Below are positions 50,680 through 59,225 of a stretch of DNA of 64,000 nt, in pieces. Within the stretch, counting starts at the first letter, position 1. Every line of letters begins with the position of its first letter. The notes under the pieces were generated by a model, which saw only the letters and a program-made list of their open reading frames with translations, ran no database searches and was not told where the DNA came from. The stretch comes from Bradyrhizobium sp. S69. Lineage in GTDB: Bacteria; Pseudomonadota; Alphaproteobacteria; Rhizobiales; Xanthobacteraceae. A program made the translations under genes and the position numbers. The DNA is taken from NCBI RefSeq assembly GCF_009766005.1, contig NZ_LMUK01000051.1:182923-246922 (forward strand), written 5' to 3'.

Positions 50680-52268
50680 CAATGCGCTCCGCCGGGCCCG
50701 CCGCCGCCGGTCTTGGGCGATATCAGGAAACAGAATGGCACCACGATAAAGGCGACGATAGCGCAAAAGTAGAAGACGTCGGCATAGGCCAGCACCGTCA
50801 CCTGGGTCCGGAACGACTGGTAGACCTGTCCGACGGCAACGTCGTGTGCCTGCGCCCCGACCCGTCCCAGCGAACGCAACGTGCGCTCATAGCCCGCGAT
50901 CAGCGTCTGGTACGGCTGATGGAACGGGCTCGCCCATTGCGACAGATAGGTCTGGTGGACCTGCGAGCGTTGCGTGATCTGCGCGGTGGATAACGAAATG
51001 CCGATCGACCCGAACACGTTGCGGAACATCGAGAACAGCGCCGCCCCGTCACCATTGAGACGCCGCGGCAAGGTCAAATAGGCGACCGTGCTGATCGGAA
51101 CAAACAGGAAGCCGAGGCCGGCGGTCTGCGCCGTCCGCATCAGCACCAGCGTCCTGAAATCGATACCCGGCGTGATCGTACTGGAAAACAGCAGCGCCAG
51201 CCCCATGATGGTGAACCCGATCGCGATCACGAAACGGGTCTGCACCACGGTCATCAAGCGGCCGACGATCGGAATGATGATGATGACGGCGACACCTCCG
51301 GGCGATAATATCAGCCCCGCCCATGTCGCGGTGTAATTCAGGGTCTGCTGGGCGAATTGCGGAATGATGACCGCGCTGGCGTAAAGGATCGCGCCCATCG
51401 CGCCAATCAGGATGCAGCCGGTCGCGAAATTGCGATCCTTGAAGACTTCCAGATTGACGATCGGCCTCTTGGCGGTCAGCAGCCATCCGATCGCGCCGAG
51501 GATGCCGAGAAAGGCGATCACCGCCATCAGCCAGATGAATCCGGACTCGAACCATCCGTCATCCTCGCCGCGGTCCATCATGATCTGCAAGGCGCCGAGC
51601 CCGAGCGTAATCAGCGACAGGCCGATATAATCGATGCCGCGGCTGCGCTTGTTCTTCACCCAGGGCGGATCCTCGACCAGGATAGAAACCAACAGCACCG
51701 CGACCATGCCGACCGGGATGTTGAGAAAGAAAATCCAGCGCCAGCTCGCCTGGTCGGTGATGTAGCCGCCGAGGGTCGGCCCCAGTACCGGTGCGACGAT
51801 GGTCGCGATCGCCGTGACGCCGAACGCCGCGCTGCGCCTCGCCGGGGGGAAGGTATCGAGAATGATGGATTGCTGGTTGGGCTGCAATCCGCCGCCGAAA
51901 AAGCCCTGCGCCAGCCGGTAGATGATGATCTGCGTCAGGCTGGTCGCGCTGCCGCAGAGGAACGAGCACACCGTGAACATCGCGATGCAGATGATGAAAT
52001 AGCGCTTGCGGCCGAACACGTCGCTGAGCCATCCCGAGATCGTCAGCACGATGCCGTTGGCGACCAGATATGACGTGAGCGCCCAGGTCGCCTCGTCGTT
52101 GCTGGCGGAAAGACTGCCGGCGATATGCGGCAGCGCCACGTTGACGATCGTGGTGTCGAGGATTTCCATGAAGGCCGCCAGCGTCACCGACACCGCGATC
52201 AGCCAGGGATTATAAGCAGGCTTCCAGGCAGCCGCCGGCGCCGAGGCCGTGGCGTCGACCGCGCTCAT
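50679..52268 (-). CDS. DHA2 family drug/H+ antiporter (EmrB type)
   Basis: The 529-residue protein has 14 predicted spans in the DHA2 pattern: FMEILDTTIVNVALPHIAGSL, TSYLVANGIVLTISGWLSDVFGRKRYF, and the motif C GPTLGGYITDQASWRWIFFLNIPVG. It extrudes hydrophobic drugs using the proton gradient. It overlaps EmrA upstream (ATGA) and the outer membrane factor downstream (TGATG), so all three are translated as one unit. Confidence 0.93.
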   Translation of the reverse strand: MSAVDATASAPAAAWKPAYNPWLIAVSVTLAAFMEILDTTIVNVALPHIAGSLSASNDEATWALTSYLVANGIVLTISGWLSDVFGRKRYFIICIAMFTVCSFLCGSATSLTQIIIYRLAQGFFGGGLQPNQQSIILDTFPPARRSAAFGVTAIATIVAPVLGPTLGGYITDQASWRWIFFLNIPVGMVAVLLVSILVEDPPWVKNKRSRGIDYIGLSLITLGLGALQIMMDRGEDDGWFESGFIWLMAVIAFLGILGAIGWLLTAKRPIVNLEVFKDRNFATGCILIGAMGAILYASAVIIPQFAQQTLNYTATWAGLILSPGGVAVIIIIPIVGRLMTVVQTRFVIAIGFTIMGLALLFSSTITPGIDFRTLVLMRTAQTAGLGFLFVPISTVAYLTLPRRLNGDGAALFSMFRNVFGSIGISLSTAQITQRSQVHQTYLSQWASPFHQPYQTLIAGYERTLRSLGRVGAQAHDVAVGQVYQSFRTQVTVLAYADVFYFCAIVAFIVVPFCFLISPKTGGGGPGGAH

Positions 52269-53488
52269 CTGACGGTTACCGACGGATCGACCGAGATGCC
52301 GAGCGGCAACGGGATATTCGGATCGAGACCGCTGTCGATCACGATCTTGACCGGCACGCGCTGCACCACCTTGACGAAATTACCGGTGGCATTTTCCGGC
52401 GGAAAGGCGGTGAACTTGGAGCCCGATCCGAGTTGAATGCTGTCGACATGGCCACGCAGGTCGAGATTTGGGTAGGCGTCGACCTTGATCCGCACCGGCT
52501 GCCCCTTGCGCATGTCGGCGAGCTGGCTTTCCTTGAAGTTGGCGGTGATCCAGACTTCGGGCGCGACGATCGAAAAGATCTGCTGGCCCGCGGTGATGTA
52601 ATTGCCGGCCTCCACATTGCGCTTGGTGATCCAGCCATCCTGCGGCGCCTTGACCTGCGTCCACGACAAATTGAGGTTGGACTGATCGAGCCTGCCCTGG
52701 GCCTGCTCGACCTGGCCCTTCAACTGCCCGACCTGCGCATCGGTCTGTCCGATCAACTGCGTCACCGGCGAATTCTGCGTGACCTGCGCCTGCGCCAGCG
52801 CCACCTGAGCCTCCGCCTGTTTCATCGAGGCGGTGGCTGCGTCGACATCCTGCTGCGACGTCGCAAGCTTGGGCAGGCTCTTCTGGCGATCGAAATCGGC
52901 CTGCGCCTTGGCGAGATTGGCTTGCGCGTTGGCAAGCTGCGCCTGCGCCTGCGCGAGTTGCGCCGGAAAATTCTTGCGCCCGATTTCCGCGCCGAGTTGC
53001 TGGCCGGAAAACTGCGCCTTTGCGGTCGAAAGCGCCCCCTCCTGCTGCTCTCGGTCGTTGATGTATTGTCGCGGATCGATATGGATCAGCACCTGATCCT
53101 TCTTGACGAACTGATTGTCGGTGACGTCAAGCGAAACCACGGTACCCGCGACCTGCGCCGAGATCGTGATCGCGCGCCCGTCGGTGTAGGCGTCGTCGGT
53201 GCTTTCGAGATTGCGGTTTTCGATCCAGTAATAGAGACCGGCTGCGATCAGCAACACCACGACCACGATGCCGATCACGGCAATCAGGGGCCGGCGCTTT
53301 TTGCGCGTCGCCTCGTCCGCCGCATTGCTCGCGTCCTCTTTGGCGTTGGCGTCCGCCGGCTTCGCCTTGTCGCCCGCGTCCATTGACGAATCCTTGGACG
53401 GATCCTTCGACGGTTTCTTGGCAGGCGCCGGGGTGACCTCACCCTGGGCTGCGGCGTCATGCTTATCGTCGGTAACGGTGTCGGTCAT
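52265..53488 (-). CDS. membrane fusion protein (EmrA/HlyD type)
   Basis: From the ATG at 53488 the product has 407 residues. The long charged cytoplasmic tail (about 1-60, Lys/Asp/Ala-rich) is unusual in length. A single span follows (LIAVIGIVVVVLLIAAGLYYWI), then DDAYTDGRAITISAQVAGTVVSLDVTDNQFVKKDQVLIHID, the lipoyl half-motif of HlyD proteins, and a long coiled hairpin. It bridges the EmrB-like pump and the outer membrane factor. Confidence 0.92.
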   Translation of the reverse strand: MTDTVTDDKHDAAAQGEVTPAPAKKPSKDPSKDSSMDAGDKAKPADANAKEDASNAADEATRKKRRPLIAVIGIVVVVLLIAAGLYYWIENRNLESTDDAYTDGRAITISAQVAGTVVSLDVTDNQFVKKDQVLIHIDPRQYINDREQQEGALSTAKAQFSGQQLGAEIGRKNFPAQLAQAQAQLANAQANLAKAQADFDRQKSLPKLATSQQDVDAATASMKQAEAQVALAQAQVTQNSPVTQLIGQTDAQVGQLKGQVEQAQGRLDQSNLNLSWTQVKAPQDGWITKRNVEAGNYITAGQQIFSIVAPEVWITANFKESQLADMRKGQPVRIKVDAYPNLDLRGHVDSIQLGSGSKFTAFPPENATGNFVKVVQRVPVKIVIDSGLDPNIPLPLGISVDPSVTVR

Positions 53489-53541
53489 CGCATCCCGGTC
53501 CGTGAATATTGTTGCCGGAGCCGGCAAGGGGCCGGAAACTT

Positions 53542-53563
53542 AACCGAACTCATTGGTACGGTT
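53542..53563. promoter_or_regulatory. operator candidate of the efflux TetR
   Basis: AACCG at 53542 and CGGTT at 53559 are inverted arms of a 22-bp near-palindrome (7 of 9 positions per half). It lies in the 132-base gap between the divergent EmrA and TetR genes. Spacing suits a TetR dimer or dimer pair. Confidence 0.5.
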
Positions 53564-53620
53564 TATAATGTGGGCTATACCTGAGTCAACAAGTGCAAAC
53601 CAGTTCAACACGAACGACGA

Positions 53621-54253
53621 ATGACAAACGTGAAAGTCAAAACCGCACGCAAGGTTCCACGGGGTGAAGCGCGGCGAACGGAACTCGCCGAGATCGCCGA
53701 GCGCCTGTTTCTGAAGCATGGCTTCGCCGAGACGACGATGCAGATGATCGCGCTGGAGGCTGAAGCATCGAAGGAGACGCTCTATCGCCACTTCGCCAGC
53801 AAGGAAGCGCTGTTCGCGGAATTGATCAACGCGAGAGCGGTGACGGTAGCTGGCCCTCAAAGCGCGCTGGCACGGGACGAGCCACCGGAGACCGCTCTAT
53901 TGGAGCTCGGCATGAGCCTGATGAATCTGATGATGAAGGGCGAGGCGCCGTCTCTATTTAATGTCGTTCTTGCCGACGCGCGACGCGCGCCGGATCTGGC
54001 CCGCATTTTTTACGACCAGGGCCCGGGTGCGACGCTGAGGCGGCTCACGGTCTATTTGCGATCGGCCACGCAGCGCGGACAGCTTCGCTGTCCGAACCCT
54101 CATCAAGCCGCAAAACTGTTTCTGGGAGCCGTGATCTCTCATTATCATCTGCACTGCCTGATCGGTCAGCCGCCGGCGCCTCTGAGTTCCACCGAGATGA
54201 GCGAGCACGTTCGGGCCGCCGTTGAAATGTTCATGTCGCATTTCGGCGTCTGA
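53621..54253 (+). CDS. TetR family regulator of the efflux operon
   Basis: The 210-residue protein has the HTH RRTELAEIAERLFLKHGFAETTMQMIALEAEASKETLYRHFASKEALF and a C-terminal TetR_C_7/14-like domain. It is divergent from the emrA-like gene, an arrangement typical of a local repressor that is released by the pump's substrates. Confidence 0.88.
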   Translation: MTNVKVKTARKVPRGEARRTELAEIAERLFLKHGFAETTMQMIALEAEASKETLYRHFASKEALFAELINARAVTVAGPQSALARDEPPETALLELGMSLMNLMMKGEAPSLFNVVLADARRAPDLARIFYDQGPGATLRRLTVYLRSATQRGQLRCPNPHQAAKLFLGAVISHYHLHCLIGQPPAPLSSTEMSEHVRAAVEMFMSHFGV

Positions 54254-54333
54254 CGAAACGATCGTTCAAAATCTCAGCAAGCCTCGCGTAATTCATCGGC
54301 AAGGTCACCAATTGAGGCGTCATTTAGCTTTCA

Positions 54334-54348
54334 TTAAGGTTTCATTAA
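54334..54348 (+). promoter_or_regulatory. CtrA-like box TTAA-N7-TTAA
   Basis: Two TTAA half-sites with exactly seven bases between lie 157 bases before the Omp25-like start, in the 251-base gap that must hold its promoter. This matches the core CtrA site of Alphaproteobacteria. Envelope proteins are frequent CtrA targets, which fits. Confidence 0.45.
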
Positions 54349-54504
54349 TCACGAGAATTTGTTGTGGTTCCAATGTGTTGGGTTCTCTCTCGGTGTGACC
54401 TATCGGTGACAGCTTTTTATTCAAAACGTGTCTAAGTGCGCGCCATGGAACGAGCCGATGACACGGCCAACTCTTAAAAAAATAATTCGTCTGGAGAATT
54501 ACAA

Positions 54505-55212
54505 ATGAAGAAGACTCTACTCGCTACTGTGGCCGTGCTCGCACTCGGCGCGACCGTGCCTGCACTCGCGGCCGATCTCGGCGCGGCTCCCCGCACCTAC
54601 ACCAAGGCTCCGGCCTATATTCAGCCGATCTACAACTGGACCGGCTTCTACATTGGCGGTCACGTCGGTGGCGCGTTCTCGGGCAGCAACAGCCTGGAAG
54701 GCGACAGCCGTTTCCTCGGCGGTATCCAGGGCGGTGCGGACTATCAGTTCGGCAACAACTGGGTGATCGGCGCTGAAGTTCAGTACAGCTGGACCGGCAA
54801 CAACAACGGCGGCGTGACGCTCCCGGGTGGTGTGATCGTCAACTCCAACAGCGATCAGCTCGGATCGGTCACCGGCCGTCTCGGCTATTCGTTCGGCCCG
54901 ACCTTGCTCTACGCCAAGGGCGGTTATGCGTGGAAGGATAACAACACCCTGACCGCGTCGCTGGCCGGCGTGCCGGTCGCCCTCACCGGCGGCAGCAACA
55001 ATGATGGTTACACCGTCGGTGCGGGCCTCGAATACATGTTCGCCCCGAACTGGTCCGCCAAGATCGAATACCAGTATTACAACTTCGGCAGCACGACCTT
55101 CCTGACCGCCGGCAACGCGTTCGGTACCCGCATCACCGACGACGAGCACACCGTCAAGGGCGGCATCAACTATCGCTTCAACTGGGGTGGCCCGGTTGCC
55201 GCGCGTTACTGA
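54505..55212 (+). CDS. outer membrane beta-barrel protein (Omp25/RopB-like)
   Basis: The 235-residue protein has a signal peptide (MKKTLLATVAVLALGATVPALA) and then YNWTGFYIGGHVGGAFSG, the hallmark of Omp25/31-type 8-strand barrels in Rhizobiales. The end is NYRFNWGGPVAARY with repeated aromatic-alternating strands. It is an abundant outer membrane porin-like protein. A strong terminator follows, and a leader of about 150 bases precedes it. Confidence 0.92.
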   Translation: MKKTLLATVAVLALGATVPALAADLGAAPRTYTKAPAYIQPIYNWTGFYIGGHVGGAFSGSNSLEGDSRFLGGIQGGADYQFGNNWVIGAEVQYSWTGNNNGGVTLPGGVIVNSNSDQLGSVTGRLGYSFGPTLLYAKGGYAWKDNNTLTASLAGVPVALTGGSNNDGYTVGAGLEYMFAPNWSAKIEYQYYNFGSTTFLTAGNAFGTRITDDEHTVKGGINYRFNWGGPVAARY

Positions 55213-55234
55213 TCGCTTCTGATCTGATCGACGG

Positions 55235-55267
55235 AAAGGCCGGCCTCGCGCCGGCCTTTTTGTTTTT
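55235..55267 (+). terminator. intrinsic terminator of the Omp25-like gene
   Basis: AAAGGCCGGC (55235-55244) pairs with GCCGGCCTTT (55250-55259) and is followed by TTGTTTTT. A short loop and T-tract make it a strong Rho-independent terminator. Confidence 0.92.
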
Positions 55268-55404
55268 GGAGCACGACCGCGAGAAGCTGGTCTGCATAAA
55301 AGTTGCGCAAACCGCCTCGATTTGCTTATTTTATTAACTGCGTAGCCGGATACTGCCGCCCGAGTTTCACCCTGCACGGGTGAAGGCAGGGCGAGGCAGA
55401 ACGC

Positions 55405-57564
55405 ATGAGTTTCCGATCTTTGGTTTCCCGATTCTCCATCCGCAAATTTCTGAAATTCGGCTTCTTGCGCCCGCAATGGGGCGTCAGGGGCAGCCTGTTT
55501 GCCGCCTTCGCCGTGATCGCCGGCATGGCCATCGTGATCAGCGCCGGCGCAGGCCTGGTGCTCGGGCAACTCGGCAAGGCGATGGTCGATCTCAGCGGAC
55601 GCGACATTCCACGCCTTGCAGCCAGCCTGCAATTGGCCGCGCAAAGCGCCAGCCTCGCCAGCCAGGGCCCGGCATTATTGGCGGCGCGGACCGCCGACGT
55701 GCTCGACGAACGCGCCAAAAAAATGAAGGAAACCCAACAGATCGCGCTTCGAAAGCTCGGCGAGATCACCGAACTCGGCGCCGACAAGGCCGTGGTCGCC
55801 GCACTCGGCGAAACCGTCAAGAATATCGACGACACGATCAAGAGCCTCGGCTCCGCGGCCCGCGAACGGCTGGAGATCGCAGCCCTGCATGAGCGTCAAT
55901 ATAATGCCCTGCGCGGCGCCCAGGTCGGCTTCGTGGCCGCCGCCAGCCCCGCGATGATGGATGCCCAGAGCCAGATCAATGCCGTGCTCGGCTCCGCGCA
56001 GCTTTCCGCGGATGATGCGACGCAGGCAGCCAGGACCGTCGACCAGCTCGGCAGTGTCATCGCCGGCGGTCATCAGGCGGCCTCGGAGATGAACGCCGCG
56101 CTATCGGCCAACAACAGCGACACGCTCGAAGCGATCGAAAAGGAATTCAAGGACACCAAGGCGCGCCTCAAATCGAACTTCGATCTGCTGCCGAAAAATC
56201 ACGAGAACAAGGGCCTCGGGGACGCCGCGCAGAAATTGCTGGTGCTGGGCGAAGGCAAGACCGGCGTCTTCAAGATTCGCCAGAAGGAACTGGACGCCAG
56301 CGACTACGGCGATGTCATTCTCGAGGAAACCGGCAAGCTCAATGTCGGCCTCGGCATCAGCGTGCAACAGCTCGTCGACGGCGTGCAGAAGGAAACCGAT
56401 GCATCGACCTGGCAGGCGCGCCGGGAGATTTCCTTGGCCACGACGGTGATGCTGGCGCTCGGCGCCCTCACGCTGGTCGGATCCGCGCTGTTCGTCTGGC
56501 TCTATGTCGGCCGCAACATCCTGCGCCGGATTCGCGCGCTGCAACGCTCGATGCAGCTTTTGTCCGATGGCGATCTGCAGTCCGAAATCTATCAGAGCCA
56601 CCAGCACGACGAAATCGCGTCGATGGCAAGCTCGCTGCAGATCTTTCGCGAAAGCATGATCGAGGCCCGCTCGATCAGCGCCGACCAGGACAGCGATCGC
56701 GCCGCGAAGGCCGAACGCGCGTCCCGCATGGAAGCCCGGATTGTCGAGTTCGAGGCCACCGTCCGCACCGCGCTGGACAGCCTGCAAGGCTCGGCCAACT
56801 CGATGCAGGTCACCGCCGAATCGATGACTGCAACCGCCGATCAATCCAGCGCGCTGGTCAACGCGGTGGCATCGGCCGCGGAGGAAACCTCGGTCAATGT
56901 GCAGACCGTATCCGCCGGCACGGAACAATTGTCGTCGTCGATCGCCGAAATCGGCCGCCAGGTCGTCACCTCGGCAGAAATCGCCCGCAAGGCCGTCGAT
57001 GAGGCCGGCGCAACCGATGCCACCATGCAGGGCCTCGCCGACAACGCCGCGCGTATCAGCGTCGTGATCGACCTGATCCAGACCATCGCCTCGCAGACCA
57101 ATTTGCTGGCGCTGAACGCCACCATCGAGGCCGCGCGCGCCGGCGATGCCGGCCGGGGTTTTGCCGTCGTCGCCTCCGAGGTCAAAAATCTCGCCAGCCA
57201 GACCGCGAAGGCGACCGACGAAATCCGCAGCCAGATCGCCAGCATGCAGTCGGTGACGGAAACCGCCGTCGGCGCCATCCGGAGCATCGGCAACACCATC
57301 GGCGAGATCAACCAGGTCACCACCGCAATCGCCTCCGCCGTCGAACAGCAGGGGGCCGCGACGCGCGAGATCGCCCGCAACATTCAGCACGCCGCCGGCG
57401 GCACCAGCGAAGTCTCCAGCAACATCGTCGGCGTCTCGACCGCCTCCGCCGAGGCCGGATCGGCGGCCAACGAAGTCTTGAGCGCATCCAGCGCGCTGAG
57501 CCGCGAGGCCGAAATCCTGCGTTCGGAAATCGACATGTTCCTGTCCAACATCCGGGCGGCATAA
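55405..57564 (+). CDS. methyl-accepting chemotaxis protein
   Basis: The 719-residue receptor has a first membrane segment near 30-50 (SLFAAFAVIAGMAIVISAGAGLVL), a helical periplasmic domain of about 300 residues (HBM/nitrate-sensor-like helical repeats), and a second span near 350 (TTVMLALGALTLVGSALFVWLYV). A HAMP linker and the signalling hairpin with IQTIASQTNLLALNATIEAARAGDAGRGFAVVASEVKNLA follow. The ligand is unknown. Confidence 0.93.
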   Translation: MSFRSLVSRFSIRKFLKFGFLRPQWGVRGSLFAAFAVIAGMAIVISAGAGLVLGQLGKAMVDLSGRDIPRLAASLQLAAQSASLASQGPALLAARTADVLDERAKKMKETQQIALRKLGEITELGADKAVVAALGETVKNIDDTIKSLGSAARERLEIAALHERQYNALRGAQVGFVAAASPAMMDAQSQINAVLGSAQLSADDATQAARTVDQLGSVIAGGHQAASEMNAALSANNSDTLEAIEKEFKDTKARLKSNFDLLPKNHENKGLGDAAQKLLVLGEGKTGVFKIRQKELDASDYGDVILEETGKLNVGLGISVQQLVDGVQKETDASTWQARREISLATTVMLALGALTLVGSALFVWLYVGRNILRRIRALQRSMQLLSDGDLQSEIYQSHQHDEIASMASSLQIFRESMIEARSISADQDSDRAAKAERASRMEARIVEFEATVRTALDSLQGSANSMQVTAESMTATADQSSALVNAVASAAEETSVNVQTVSAGTEQLSSSIAEIGRQVVTSAEIARKAVDEAGATDATMQGLADNAARISVVIDLIQTIASQTNLLALNATIEAARAGDAGRGFAVVASEVKNLASQTAKATDEIRSQIASMQSVTETAVGAIRSIGNTIGEINQVTTAIASAVEQQGAATREIARNIQHAAGGTSEVSSNIVGVSTASAEAGSAANEVLSASSALSREAEILRSEIDMFLSNIRAA

Positions 57565-57663
57565 CCCCGGAACGACGGCCTAGGGATAGCCATGCGGCCT
57601 TTTCGGGGGTCGCATTTGCTTTTTCGGCTGGCGTCCCGCCGCGTGTGCCGCTAAGCCGGTAGC

Positions 57664-58725
57664 ATGCATTCGAAGACAGACACGGTTCAGTCCTCAGCGG
57701 AGGCACTGCGATACCCTTGGGAGCAGCATCCCGGCCCCACCGAGGTGGTCGAGGTGATGCCCGGCGTGCTGTGGGTTCGGCTCAAGCTGCCGTTCCGCCT
57801 CAACCATGTGAACATCTATCTGCTCGCCGACGGCGACGGCTGGGCGATGGTGGATTCCGGTTTCGGCAACGAGGAAACGATCGCGGCCTGGACCGCGCTG
57901 TTCGAAGGTCCGCTGGCGCATGTCCATGTTACCAAGCTGATCGTCACCCATTCGCATCCCGACCATGTCGGGCTCGCCGGATGGATCGTCGAGCGCTTCG
58001 ATTGCCCGCTCATCATGTCGCAGGTCGAGTATCTGCAATCGGTCTATCACCAGAACCGCGGTACCGAGGAGCGCAAGAACGCGCAACGGCTGTTCTTCCG
58101 CCGCCACGGCATGGACGAGGACCTGACCGATAAATTGCTCGGCCGCGGCCAGGAATATCTCAAGCGGGTTTCGGTGCTGCCGCCGTCCTATCGTCGCATC
58201 TCGCATGGCGACGAGATTTCGATCGGGACACGGCGATTCAAGGTCATCACCGGCGGCGGCCATGCGCTCGATCAGGTGATGCTGTATTGCGCCGCCGACA
58301 AATTATTCCTGTCGGCCGACCAGGTGCTGAGCAGGATTTCGCCCAATGTCAGCGTCTGGGCGGTCGAACCCGACCAGAACTCGCTCGGCGAATATCTGGC
58401 GTCACTGGCCAGCCTGACCACCACCCTGCCCTACGACGTCATCGTGCTGCCCGGCCATGGCGTGCCGTTTTACGGTTTGAAGACCCGGATCAAGCAACTG
58501 GCCGATCATCACGAGGAGCGTTGCCGGCTGATCGCCGATGCCTGCCGTGAGACCTCGAAGACCTCGCGCGAACTGGTGCCGGTGGTGTTCAACAAATACC
58601 CGCTCGACGTCCACCAGATGGGTTTTGCCTCGGGCGAACTGATCGCCCATGTCAACTACATGCTGGTCGAGGGACGCCTGACCTCCGAAGTGACCGATGG
58701 CGTGCTGGGTTTCCGGACCACCTGA
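57664..58725 (+). CDS. metallo-beta-lactamase fold hydrolase
   Basis: The 353-residue protein has the MBL metal motif HSHPDHVGLAG (HxHxDH), an upstream Asp in VDSGFGNEE, and a late His in LPGHGVPF. The C-terminal extension of about 90 residues has an LACTB2-like winged-helix region. Its substrate is not clear; the group contains glyoxalase II-like and RNA-processing enzymes. Confidence 0.88.
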   Translation: MHSKTDTVQSSAEALRYPWEQHPGPTEVVEVMPGVLWVRLKLPFRLNHVNIYLLADGDGWAMVDSGFGNEETIAAWTALFEGPLAHVHVTKLIVTHSHPDHVGLAGWIVERFDCPLIMSQVEYLQSVYHQNRGTEERKNAQRLFFRRHGMDEDLTDKLLGRGQEYLKRVSVLPPSYRRISHGDEISIGTRRFKVITGGGHALDQVMLYCAADKLFLSADQVLSRISPNVSVWAVEPDQNSLGEYLASLASLTTTLPYDVIVLPGHGVPFYGLKTRIKQLADHHEERCRLIADACRETSKTSRELVPVVFNKYPLDVHQMGFASGELIAHVNYMLVEGRLTSEVTDGVLGFRTT

Positions 58726-58816
58726 CGGCGATCCGGTCGACCGCAATTCCGCTCCGGCGGGCCGCCGTGGATGCCGGCACCGCGTCGGCGCGCGGGTACG
58801 GCCGAACCGACTGATT

Positions 58817-58833
58817 TTTAAAACAATTCTAAG
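58817..58833. promoter_or_regulatory. Irr-type iron control element candidate
   Basis: TTTAAAACAATTCTAAG is a dyad of the form TTARAA-N3-TTYTAA. It lies about 130 bases before feoA and resembles the ICE motif bound by Irr in rhizobia (recalled core TTAGAA-N3-TTCTAA). Control of ferrous iron uptake by Irr would be natural here. Confidence 0.5.
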
Positions 58834-58938
58834 CTGAATGAACCGGGTTCGGCCCCGTCGGCGTCGCATTTGGCCTATGGATGAGTGGAAGCTTCAAGGT
58901 GCCGACGCGCCGCGCGCGACAGATGAACCAGATGTCAT

Positions 58939-58980
58939 GAGCCAGTTGCAGTGAGCCAGTTGCAGTGACCGAATTGCAGT
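58939..58980 (+). repeat. 14-bp tandem triplication across the feoA start
   Basis: Units GAGCCAGTTGCAGT (58939), the same again (58953), and GACCGAATTGCAGT (58967) lie end to end. Each of the first two makes a five-codon ORF (MSQLQ, starting at ATG 58937 and GTG 58951). Each leader's stop codon overlaps the next start by three bases (GTGA). The third unit gives the real feoA start. A 14-bp unit shifts the frame, so copy number would decide which start is used. Confidence 0.8.
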
Positions 58981-59222
58981 CCTTGGGAAAAGCGAAGCGA
59001 GGTTTTGCGGGGCGAATTCATTCGATTCGCGCCGAGGATTGCGATTCGATTCTGCCGCCGGCCGAGCTCGAAAGCCGGCTGATCGAGATGGGCTTTGTCG
59101 AGGGCGCCAGCGTCGAAATCCTGCACGAAGGGATGTTCGGCAAGGATCCGATTGCCGTTCGCGTCGACAACGCGACGGTTGCCATCCGCCGCCGCGAGGC
59201 GATGGCCATCATGGTGGCCTGA
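58965..59222 (+). CDS. feoA: ferrous iron transport protein A
   Basis: The GTG at 58965 gives 85 residues. The SH3-like FeoA domain is visible: RIHSIRAEDCDSILPPAELESRLIEMGFVEGASVEILHEGMFGKDPIAVRVDNATVAIRRREAMAIMV. FeoA is a small cytosolic partner of FeoB. It precedes feoB by three bases, so both are on one message. No FeoC gene is seen. Confidence 0.93.
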   Translation: MTELQSLGKAKRGFAGRIHSIRAEDCDSILPPAELESRLIEMGFVEGASVEILHEGMFGKDPIAVRVDNATVAIRRREAMAIMVA

Positions 59223-59225
59223 CCC

